From: Ianthella basta | Taxonomy: Eukaryota; Porifera; Demospongiae; Verongiida; Ianthellidae | Assembly (NCBI GenBank): GCA_964019415.1 | Contig: OZ025871.1 | Span: 7,560,213 to 7,624,212, forward strand | DNA: 64,000 nucleotides | Reading direction: 5' to 3' | Shown here: piece by piece, positions 14,601-27,150 of the stretch | Position numbering within the stretch: the stretch's first letter is position 1 | Layout: each line of letters begins with the position of its first letter | Translations under genes and position numbers: made by a program | The notes under the pieces: model-generated | What the model was told of the DNA's origin: nothing | What the model saw: the letters and a program-made list of their open reading frames with translations, nothing else | Databases searched by the model: none

Positions 14601-17600
14601 TACGGAGTTTTATGGAAAACCCAACTGCCATAGGTTGTGACCATTTCACACTATTCCCAGGTCAAGTCTTTTGAGGGTATAATTAATCTCAATTATACTG
14701 CTTTAATTCTTGTGTGTGCATGTATCTATGCACCCATAAGTTGCCAAAATGTCTGACCCTTTTCATTATGAATATGACTTTACCTCGCAGAGTTGTTAAA
14801 ATTTCTTCCCTTTTTACTATGTCCATTCTCCAGGCAAGTATTTTGTTAAGGACCATGAAGAATTTATCTCCTTGTCTTGTTTTGTGGTGAGAAAGATCCA
14901 GTCTGTTTCAGTCACCTCTCAGATAAGCATTGTGACTCTTGGACCAGGAAAGGAACAATCAGCCAAGCTTGTCATACCCAATGGTGCTATTCCTCAAGGT
15001 CAGGAGCTGCAAGTCAGATATGCTATTCTCCTGGATGGGCCATTTTCCATTCCTGATAACTATGATATAGTCAGCCCAGTTCTGTATATTGACTATGATA
15101 CATCCCTGGTGACGAAACCGTTGATTCTTCATCTCAACCATTGGTATGCTGGAAAGGGTCGAGACCAGACTATGACCTTCCTCAAGGCACCACATATGGC
15201 AGACAATAAAGCAATGTTTCCCTTTGTGAAGTACAGTCATGGATCATTCTTAGACAATGAACAGTTTGCAGTTCTGGAATTGAGAGAAGATCTTTGCTGT
15301 GTTATTGTTGCTGTAGAGAACACCGGCCACCTCTTGTATCCAGTCAATTGCAGACTCCATCTTTTGAAGAAGGAACAAAATATAGAAGTTACATCCTTTC
15401 GCCTGTACATCACTTATGATCACAGTTCATGGAGTGAGGTATGTCCATTCATCAACATTATCATGCTGTTTATTTAGCTGGGTAGCTATTTACAGTATGT
15501 GGCAATGTAATGTTAATGATTCTTTCTGGTTTTTGTGCTGTTTCATTGAGCATTTTGTTGCGTGTTGACAAAAATTGTTGTCAGAATGCAGAATTCAGAT
15601 CATCTCAATGACACCAGTAACAAGTATTTCAAGTGAAAAAAAACTTGTGGGGCTACCACCCAAACTCGAAATACTTGCTCCCTTCGGTTGCTGCTGTGTT
15701 ATCAACATAATTTATAGTAGCTATTGCTACTAATGTTGTGTAATTCATTAGCACACTTGTGAACACACTTCATAGGCAAGAATGAATGCAAATGATCAAA
15801 GTGGACATGAATAGAGTCAAAATATTTTGACACACATGTTCATAACGGCACAGTACATTAACTTACGTACCTTATACACAGTTTGCACGTTCTCAGAGCT
15901 GCCAAAAACCCAATCTGTAGTACACGCACACACACACACACAAACACACACACACATGGAAACACGCATGTAGCTAAATACACACATACAATACAACATA
16001 CGTACATGCTCTCTAAAATACATGGGTGAGAGGAGAAGGAAATGGATGGAGGGCACACAGACAGCTGCAAGTGCTTTACAGCACACCCGTAGTCATTGCA
16101 GCGGCTAGGGTTCTGTTGTGGCACACGGCAGTTCACTTGACCACACCTGTACCATCTGGAGTAAATTTCCAAGGGTAACTGTGCATGCTTAAGCTTTAAA
16201 TGCTATAGACCGTTAGCAAATATTTGCATACAGGATTCGTGTGGCTCACCAAGTTTTACATTGTTCCTGTCCCTTCTCTGAGACAGGGAACTGATGGGTT
16301 AGAGCTGAACTGGCTAAATTGACTATTGGACAGTTATATAATTCTGCTGGGTATCTGAAAAAAGGGACAATTGTGCCCAATGCCATCTTCCCCTGGATCC
16401 ACCCCCTGCCAACCATTAAGCCTAGCATGGCAGACCTACATTCTACTCACCATTTTCTATAATGTATTGATATCACTGTGGTTTAGAACCGCTGCTTAAT
16501 ATTTTGTTGCAGTAATATCTGTGCAGTGGACATCATCTGATTGTATTAAACAGTTTGTTTTAAATGTAGGTGTTACATTGTATATACATTCTCAATGCAA
16601 TTGGGACTTTCTTGATATGGACAGTACCTACTTATCTCCTTGCTCAGGTAATGGAAACATGTATTGAGTCCAAAGGTTGGCAGAAAGAGGGATTTGCACC
16701 TTCACAAGTTGTCACATTGAATGACCGTGAAGATGGTGTTAGAGCACGATTTGTACCTAGCAGTGGAGATGGCTGGAAATTGGAATGTCAAGGAAAATCT
16801 TTTGTAGGTTTCCAACATTGCAAAACATTATTCTATCAGTTAATTCTGTGTACAAAGCAGAGCGAGATTTCATTAAGTGTAATGGTTTTCTGCATGTGTG
16901 TGTTTCTGCTGGCTTTCACTTGTGCAGGTTCTGCTGTATGAGGTCCATGATCCAGTGCACAAGGAATACCATAGACTGTCTTCAGTATTCAATAAGGTTC
17001 TATCTTGGTTGCCATGGGAACAGCGACAGTGTAACTTAAAAGAAATGATTGATCGTGAGGAGTATCCTCCTTGTATTCACAGTGACTTGAGGTACAACGA
17101 TCCATCCATGAAACAAGATGTGCACTCATCACTGAATATTTCCATGTGTCGCTCCTCCACTGATTTTATGTCTTTCACAGTGAAGATTCCAAGTGAGCAT
17201 CTCAATGAGCACTGGGTGTGATTGTACTAGATACATGACTTGTAGCTTGACTACTTTTGGGAGTAGTTAGGTCCAAATGAAATGTTATGAATTTGGAATT
17301 GCTTACAGCTAGGACTACGCATGTGGGACATGTCTGATTTGTTTACACAAGGAAATCTGACACCTCAAAGGTGTGAATTTCTGTGTTGCTATGGCTACGC
17401 GAGCATTGTCACGTGTTATCTGCGTGATTTGACAGGAAGTTCTGGAAGAAATCGCCTTAAAACATAGTTTATGACTGCTGCGTACGTGCTTAAAGACGGG
17501 GGTAAGCAAAAACGTAGAGCTTTGATGGAATCGTTCGCGCGGAACAGCTGAATGGCAAGAAGTAACACAACATTGTCAGCCATTTTCGGAAATGTCACAA

Positions 17601-20600
17601 GAATAGGGTAAAGCGGGGGAATTCGGGATATAATTTCATCGTGGTAACTAAGATATTACATTTTACGAAAACTACAAAGGGTACCAGAACGAATTTCTTT
17701 AAGAAGTCGGAGAAGACGTGGCTCTTTCATATTGTGCACCAATCATCTCAAACCGGCTATGACAGGGAATGCACGGTAGCCTGATTCATTTTCTTAGAAA
17801 TTTTACAGCAAAATGGCCGACGAGGTAATTTGAAATACAATGTGTTGGGAACGGCCGAAGTGAAATTGAACCACTACAGTGCATTGAAACTGCAGTCAAA
17901 GATGTGTGAATGCTGGTTCTAGACATTGGAGAACTATTGGACAATGTCACACCTTCGAATTGGAGGATTTGCTTCAAAGGAATGAAATATTTGCGATACT
18001 GTGCGTTTCGCTTGGCACATGTCTGCCAGCGTGCATCATCGACAGACCTCTGGCTTCCAGACCCTTGTACTCCATCTCCTAAGCTCAGCTTTGTATTTCG
18101 TGATAGTTTGAAAGTCATTCCTTGGCAGAAATACCTGCATTTAACGAATGATGTCGATGGACCCCATAATTCTTCGCCACGCAGACCTCTAACCCAGATT
18201 AAAAAGTTGTTTGTTCCATGGGGGGTAAAATGCCTGAATTATCAGAAGAGGCATCATTCTACTATCAGGAAATAGTCTATCTTGTTCTATACTATAAATA
18301 AATACCTTCTGCTGTTAGCTGTAGAGACATGAATACTATGGCTTGTGGGTAGCTAATAATCACTTTCTAGTTAAACCAATACATCACTATGGGTCTTAAA
18401 CCATAATGGGTTCATTTCATCTGACCAGTGGATGTGTCTGGTGTGGTTACTCAAGGTAAACACAGTGTACATTGTGATGAATCAATTGTTGCAGGTGACA
18501 GGCCAGCTACACTACCTACTTCTGTGGAGGAAAGTAGAAGGATGGGTAAGCGCAGTTTGTATTGTATACAGCGAAACAATATTTTTTTCACTCAGTGACA
18601 TGTAAACTTTTAAGCAGATTATATGTTACTACACTGTCACAGTTGTGATGTTGGTAGTATCACAAACACTTACATGACTACGATATACTATTTCATGAGC
18701 CACAGACTAGTACACACAGCACATGGTCAGTCCATAGGGAGTTAGTAATACCCTATGGACTAGCCACATCATCCACTGTTGTCTGTTGTTATACTGAAGC
18801 TGAACCAAAACTGTTTGGCATTGTATTGAACTATTGTTGCGGTTATTCAATTGTATATATTCCCTACATGCTTCTTTACCTTATATATCACTAGCTGAAT
18901 ACCTGCCCTTTGGGCAGATTTCCAACCTATTGCAAGCCAGCGAGTCGGTTCCTTGCCAGCTTTGAACTATCTGCACAGGTAGCAACGTAGGCTGGCTGCT
19001 ATAACAACAGTAGAGTTTTATTCAAATGTTTGCCAACAATGAATATGGCCTCCCATAGCTGAAAGTCCTAGAAACTGATAATTATAAATGGTATCTTGGC
19101 CCGCGGATAAAAAAGAAGCGCTCTCTTCGGCTGCAGGGCAGCTAAGCTCATGTCCCTCCACTCCCTTAACTGGTATGTTGCATATCAAGTCCGCCAATGA
19201 CCGGTAGTGGATAGGTTAATAATTTTGAAAATGGCGTGTCGGCCCGCGGACAACGGATGAAGGAATTTCGCTCTTCGGCCGCAAGGCAGCTAGGTGAACG
19301 ACATCCCTTTAAGAACAAGTCCGCCCAGTCCCTCAACTGGCATGGAGTGTTTCGAGCCAATTCCCTGCAATGTGGCAATTTTTTGAAGGAACTAACACAC
19401 AAACTGAGATCCAGTGCATTATAGTCAGATTATCTATTTTGATCTGATCATGAAATTGGGATTTTTACATTAACATGTGGAATGGCTCTTAAGCTAGCTG
19501 TGTACCATGTGGTAGAGCTGAATTCATCTCCACAAAGGAGATATAGCCTGTAGAAGATCATTACATGGCATGATATTCAACGTTTTGAATATTAATGAGG
19601 GCAAAAAAATGGCCACCTGAGAAGACGACCAGTGTGTATTTTGTCAGATTTCAAACATTTGCTCCACTGCATCCACAGTTACAATGCTGTTCCATTCCTT
19701 CTGTGCCTTATCCGTCTGTTGCTGAGCTTCCTGAGCTTGATATACTTCTTTCCAGCTTGAGCCATAGGCCATAAGCCGATCTTGACTTCCCTGCAAAGAA
19801 ATTCTTCAATCAGTGACATTTTCTTCCTTGTGGTGATCTTGACACCGAGTCAATGAGGTCCTGTGTTGTATGAATGACCATTTCAGTAGCACAAGGAGTG
19901 CTGCAGACAGCTTTTGAAGCCATAAACTCACTGATATGCGCCGACTCTTCTGATATCCCTGCAAATGTGAAGCTTGTTGTCCGTGGTGCAAGCTTGTATA
20001 CTACTTTCAAATAAGCGCTGAAAGATAGCCATAAGAGTGCCAAACACTTTTGCATCAGCCACTCATAAGCGCGGCCCACCGTTCCTTCTGCATTAGATCA
20101 TGAATGTTTTGGTGCCATTTCTGAAAACTTACGCATTGCGTAAGTTTGGATTTCTATTCTCGACTGCCACATGCGACGTCATCACTGGTAGCTGTTTAAT
20201 ACATTGAAAAGACAGGCAAAAAGGTGTTGCAGCGGCAGCCTCAAGTGCTTCATGCCAAATGTCTTCATTTAGATGGCTCGACTGAATGGTTGACATGAAT
20301 ATGCACCTGACGGTCATTGATTGCAGTTGCTAAGGTATACAGTTGCATTTTAGTGTGAAACTACTGCTTATTGTTATTGTTCAGCATGTTAGTTTCTATA
20401 GGCAGCCTTGTGGAATAACACCTCTGTATCAAAGATCAGAGACAACAGCATCAGCCTGCACACTGTCAATGAATTGTTTCCGAAACTCTTTACGAACTTC
20501 TTCAGCTGCAGGGAAAGGGATTAGTGTGAAAAGCCTTCCACAAGACTACCTAGAGAAACTAACACGTTGAACAATAACAATAAGCAGTAGTTTCAAAATT

Positions 20601-23600
20601 GCCAATGATGGAATAACATCTCTGTAACAAAGATCAGAGATGACAGCATCAGCCTGCTCACTGTCAATGAATTCTTTCTGAAACTCTTTAAGAACTTCTT
20701 CAGCTGTTTCCGCATACACTGGATAGTGGTGTTGTATTTCTGTAGTTGGTGTGTTGTCTGAACAGATTTGTATAAGTCTTTGTTCTGTGCATTTCTTCCT
20801 GACTGGACTGCTCACTGATGTCCATCTATATTTTTCCTCGTTCAGATTACCCTCCACTGAGATATGGTTTCCTATCTCAACCACCGCCCTGTGCTCCAAG
20901 GCAGATGTACACTGACCCGTCTGCTACAGAGTACCACCTACACAATGTGGGACAACACCAAGGTGAGTTTGTGATAGGCGATGTGTGGTGTGTGGGTACA
21001 TGTGTGTGTGTGTGGAGGGATCATGTATAAGTTGCATACCATATGGGCTTAAATTGAGCTACTTGCTTGACTGCCTTGAACTGCAGTGCTGTCATTACTA
21101 CATGAGTGGGCATGTGTAGCACCCAATGTACATGTATCAGGACCTACATTGCTGCTTGAACGCTGTAGTGCAGTCAGTTGAGGTGTAGTAGAGTGCAGAT
21201 ATGTTACTAGATATCTACTAGATATTGTAGTATTGTCCTAACACTTGAGCCCTAGTGTATGGATCCAAATAAGAGATTTATCCCTCGTGTGTGTAAGGTA
21301 TGTAAGTACATTACTGTGTGTGGTTAGACTTTGGAATACATTCCCATTGTGTGCAAGGAGATCTCCTTATTCATCCCAGTCACTCAAGCACACCACCTTC
21401 CCCTATTGTCCTGTGTGTCTGTCTGTTCACATGCTGTGGTGTTTGGTCACCTCCTGTAGAGTGAGCCTCATGTACGTAGTGAGATGTCCACTTTCTCTGT
21501 CCTTGTCTGTTTCACTCACACACAGATGACACCTCATCAGGTGATGCTTCTCACTCAACAGGTTCCCAGCCAACTAATGAGGACACAGTGATGGACCTGG
21601 ACATGACTGAGGTCAGTGACATTTCAGAGAGCAGTCTACATTGTACCATTTCCAACACAATGCCACAGTTGTACAGTAGAGTCTGCCCTGTCCTTTACCC
21701 TTCTTGTCCTGTCCTGCATGGTGTCTGCAATGTGACTGTTTACCTGTACATTGTCTAACTTGTCCTGTGCGTCCCTATACTGGACAGACTGGGACATACT
21801 CAGGGCATCACTCATACATACATACACTTTAATCAGTTGCCAACTAGTTAAACTGAAATTCTCAGTTCTCAGTTATTATTCTTCAGCTACTGTACCTTTG
21901 TTTATGGTTCATACTTTAGCACCAGTTGTCACTGGTTATGTAATGCCAGCCCTCACATGATCCTTCACATGGCAAGTAGGCTAACAAGATGGACAAAGAG
22001 TTTGGTACTCTCTCAAACTGTTTGGTAGTGATGCTATGTGCATGCTATGTTTTGTTTCATGAGATACTGCACATGTATAGTGCCCAATGATCGGACCCAT
22101 TCCCATCGAAACTGTTCATTGACCAGCTTTCAGGTTTACTGTCAGTTATTACAGAACCTAGAGTTCACTACTCTACGCACTGTTTATCTCCATTGAATGT
22201 GGACATTCTCTGTGTGTCCCCTCACAAGCACGTCCACCCGTAGTCCTGTCTCTGTCTGTCTAGAAGACATGTGGTACTCAATGCATGTACTCTACTGGAT
22301 CCTTCTCCTAGTTTGGGTGCTCTTTGACAGGTGTTGGCAGTCATTTCGAAACACCTTCTTGCCATCAGAAAGGGTTGGTTCTCCAATACCAGCTTCACAA
22401 CACACGCACACTTTCATATTGCAATGGGAATAATCAAATGTTGAAAATTGGAGAACAAAGAGATGAGGTAAATGAGGAACTTCCTAAACATATCCTAATA
22501 GATAAGCAAAATTGAAGCCTAAGTCAAACATGAAGCATATTGATAAAATAGATGAATAAAATTAATGGAATAATGAAATAACAGTAATTATGTAAATTGA
22601 TAATAGAATGTATGATAAAATTGAATATGAAACATAATGATGAATCAACTATAAGTTACAGAAATAAAAATAATTTAGATAATACATTTAATAATACTGG
22701 CGACTACATCTAGGAATCTACTCACCCTAACAAGCAAGTCAAAGGCAGAGGAACTCTTTGCAGGGCTCTTGCTCGGTTGTGTCCTGGATGGCCAAGGCGT
22801 TCCCATGCTGGACTGTGACCGACACACGCTGCAGCATGTACCGGTGAGCCAAGATCTCCATTGTGGCTCCACGGACTCTACCTGCCAGATCCCTGTGGAA
22901 AGTGTGAGAGTCTGAACCGATCACACCTAGAGTCTCTACTGCCACAGGTGCAAAGAAGTAGCCGGAATTGAGGATTGCATACTTTGGCGCTTCTTGCGCC
23001 TTTCAACTTCGGCTGCCACTCCCCCAGCTTCCCTAGTGGAGATCTGTTGGTAGGAGTGGGCCAGGGTATCTGGACAGGTCGCATCCCAGGCTAGTGCTTT
23101 CCCCCCTTTCCAAGGCACAACCAAAGCACCATCTGGGCACTTCCCATCTGACAGGTAAAGGCCGGTGAGCTCCAGGTGAGATGGAATTTGTGCCGCATCC
23201 AAAGACCTCTTAATCACATCATTGATGCCTGCATGACGAGGGTGCCGGCCCTTACTGAATTGGCAGCTCAATCGGCGTGTGCTAAGCCCATCCACTAGGG
23301 ATCCACAATGCACACACTGGTGTGGTCGGAAGAGAGGCAGGCCCAGGCAAAGTCCCACCGCGATGCGGACTGCCTCATCATCCAAACGGAGACCAAGGGA
23401 GGCCACTGGGAGAGCACTGAGCCATATGCTGGTCTCCCTACACTTGACAGCCAGGAGGCAAGCACTGGTCTGGCTGTCGGTGGCCGAATCAAGAAGGGAC
23501 CTGTAGGTGGCCTCCACCCTTAGTGTGTCCCAGACCTTCTGTTAGTGTGAGGTTGGTGGAAGTGGATGGGGTGCTTGTGGCCCTCACTCCAAGATTAGAT

Positions 23601-26600
23601 GGCTGTCTTGACACGTGGATCAAAAAGGCTCTGCAGCCTGGAAGGGAGAATCGCCTGGACCAATTAAACGCAGCCAGCAACAGAGACCAAAAAGACAAAT
23701 GGTGCAAGCTGAACTGAAGCTTCTGATCCCGATCCCTCCAAACCTGACTGGAAGCGAGGCCTGAACCCAGGAGGAATCAATGTCCAAACGGGTGTTGATA
23801 AAATCACTGAGGATGCTCCTCAGCAATCCATTGAAGGAGCTGAGCTGATAGTATCTCATCCCTTGTCAATGTCTCATCACAAATCAGCTTCGACTTATGG
23901 CAGTTGAGCATCAAACCCAACGTCGCTGCTTCCTCTTCTATCAAACTGAGATCCCGCAGGACTTCATTCACCTGTCCACCCAAAGTCTCATCCTGTAACG
24001 TATGATGACGGGTGTTGTCAGACGGTCTCCTAGTAATCTTGAAACCCACACCCCTCCTGTGCTGATGCCAATTGTGTGACCTGTTGTATCTTGTAAGTAT
24101 CATACAGTAGCAATTAAAAATACTTAGCCAGACAACACGCATGTGAATTGAGCTTAAAATTGTACCTGTGAGAGTGGAAATCTCACTCGTACAAATAAAA
24201 GTGACTGACCTGTTAAACATAGGCGTTAATGAACGACTACTCTTGAGCAAAAATCATACATCGGGAGTGATCTTAGAGAGCGATGTGCCATTTAGCAGAA
24301 GAAAGAAGACATGTGTACCCTCTATCCGGTTAATTATGGCAGTGAAGTGTTAGTTTGTGGAAGCAAGGACAGAGTATCTTGCGCATCACCAGGATTCTCC
24401 CCGCAGAGAGAAGAAACAGAAATCAGGAACCGGCCACAAAGTGTCTTTCTCTTGAGGAAGGCAAGAGCAGAGGAGGAAAGTGAGGAGTCGTATGGAAGAC
24501 ATTTTAGCTAGAACATTATTATGCCATGCACGTTGCATAAAGGGGATTATTTGGGAATACGAGCTAACATTCTCTGCCATCTTCCACTTTGTTGGCTCTT
24601 AGGAGGGTCATAGCCTAGCAAACCAGCCAAGAGGAAATAGGTGTAGTGAGGTGCCTGCATGGTACTGTCAGTTCACGCATCAGCTTTATTCATAAATTAA
24701 TAGTGTCAGGTGTGCTAAATGGACGTACACAGCTTTATGTACCTATCTTTCTACTGTCTTCTGTTAAATAGGTCAACAGTCTAGTCCCATCTACTCCCTC
24801 TACTGCCAACTTAAGCACTGGACAGTTGTCGATGACATTTCCAAGCCAAGGCAGACTAGGACACCACAACCCGCACCATCACCCCAAGGTGGTGTGGGGA
24901 CAGCAGCAGTTAGCATCCATACAGTATCAACAGCAACAGCAGATGTCTTCCAGTGAAGTGGGGCTTCAATGGTTGAGGCAGATGAAGCAGACGGCACAGC
25001 AGCCCACCACTCTTGAGGTGGGTGTGGTGCAGCAGGCAATGGTGCACCAGACACCTCCCCACCTCACGTCACTACAGGACTCCTCTGTGAGACAGACCCC
25101 CTGCCAGTCAGTGAGGAGCCAATTGTCTGCAGGGGACCCTCCCTTACAAGGTGCAGTGCAGTGGTTGGGCATATGTGTTGAGGCTTTGAACTACTGAGGG
25201 CACCACTGAAGTAAAGTGAATGCAAGCCCAGCGGAAGGAAATTTGAGATGGTCAGGTCAAGCAAAAAAATGTTTGCTCGCTTCGCTCGCAATTTCTCTTC
25301 ACATGCACTTGAAACACTACCACTGTTGAACAGTTCCTTCAGTCATCATTTCCCATAATTTTGTTCAGAGAAAACAATAAAATATATTATTATCACAATT
25401 TCAGTAGCTGAATAAAGTTGGTATCATATTAATCTCCATCGCTATACTTGCTGGGCCGAGAACCTAATATTTGACAATACCCTTAGTAGGCACTGCCTGT
25501 TATCCTTCTGATCAGCATGCTCCTTGGATAGCATATCACCCACATCCAGGCAATATGCTGGCAGAACCACAACCAATTGCAAAGCCATTTTGTGGCAAGC
25601 AGAATCTTTGTGCTTGTTCACTCCAATAGTGCCATCTTTCCAATTACTCAACCTTGTATTTGTGAAGGCTGGGTCTCCTCTTTTTATATCCATCGTCTTT
25701 GATTCTAGAGCTGTCATACACACGTGGCAGAACAAAATATCTTCTTTCTCGCTTTAGTGAAGTCATTTCCATTTGTCAAACCGTGCAGACTGGCAAGAAC
25801 GCTGCACTACTTGCTTCTTTCCAAACTTACACTTTGGGAACTTAAAATTGGAAGGGGGTGATAAGGATGATCCAGAAAATTGGGCAAGGGAGTAGTCGCT
25901 GCAAGTTTTGAGAAAGCCATCTTTGAACATGATCTAATAACGTCGCCAACGTACTCAGAACAAGTCATCGATGTTTACTTTTACAGATCATCTAGAGTAG
26001 GGCCCGCCATTTCTCGCTTCCGCTGAAAATGGCCGTCGCGTTGCATACACAGCCTTCATTTCTGCATTGCCGCAGGGTGATTCTAAGTCATGTCTGACCT
26101 GGTCACCAAGATTAGGAGCACATTAATTTTGGTAGGATAATTGTATCCATCATTTAAAACCATATTCAGAAGATCAACTTTTCAGGTAAGTCTGGGGAAT
26201 TAGTTGGACACTTTACCTAATTCCTCTAAAGTTATTTCCAGTTCTTCCTGAAAAGTTGCTCCGGCCATGGCCTGAGCAAACGGACCGGCTCCGCCGGGCC
26301 TGGAATGTCTATGTGGACACTGCTTCGGTGACACTGTCACTAACACACCAACCAGTTACACATACAACACCACAGGACAGTCTTTGTACAGCAACAAAAT
26401 GTGCTCATTAGAATGATGTGTTTACAGTATGATCTTCTCCAAACTGACCAACAGGTGTTCTCACTGTTGTGCCACAATGTCGTGTTGATATAGTGAACTG
26501 CATGCCGGGTACAACTACTATAGACTGGACAGGCAGTAGTGGAGCAGTTTGTCTAACCATGAGCCCTCTGTACTTGGATGTGACTGACATATTTGCTCAT

Positions 26601-27071
26601 CAATGGATGGTCTGCCGTGGTGATACCCAGTTTCCAGAAAGTTCACATAGTTTGTCAAAATGTACTGTACATAGTAACCTGCTGTGTTACTGCTGTCAGT
26701 GGCCAACAGCTACATTTTAATGGTAACATTCAAAATGTTTTTGGTATATGCTGTACGTGTGTATAGTGTTGTATGCTGTAATGGTGTCAAATATTTTTGT
26801 GAATTATGTGCAATTTTGCAATGTTTACATCGGAACTGTCTGCAGACTCTGATGGATCAGGTCCCTCTGTTGGTGGACCTCCATCGTCAAAGAAAAGCAA
26901 AGGAGACAAAACAGGGCAAGGTATGCTTCCCTCCACTCCTGATATTATATGACATGATAAGTTGTATGTTATATGACATAACGAGTTCACCAGCCCTCTT
27001 TTTAATGTGCCATAAATTGAGTATGCTAAATGTTATGGTTAGCCAATAGTGTGTGTGTGTGTGCGTGTGTA

Positions 27072-27150
<79 letters not shown>

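Noticed and set aside
17910..18275. Plus-strand open frame of about 120 residues
   Set aside because: No family recognised, no splice context, and the minus strand is equally open.
26405..26700. Cys/Trp-containing open frame (VDIVNCMPGTTTIDWTGSSG)
   Set aside because: Acceptor and donor choices are ambiguous and the phase does not fit gene 1, so it was left out.
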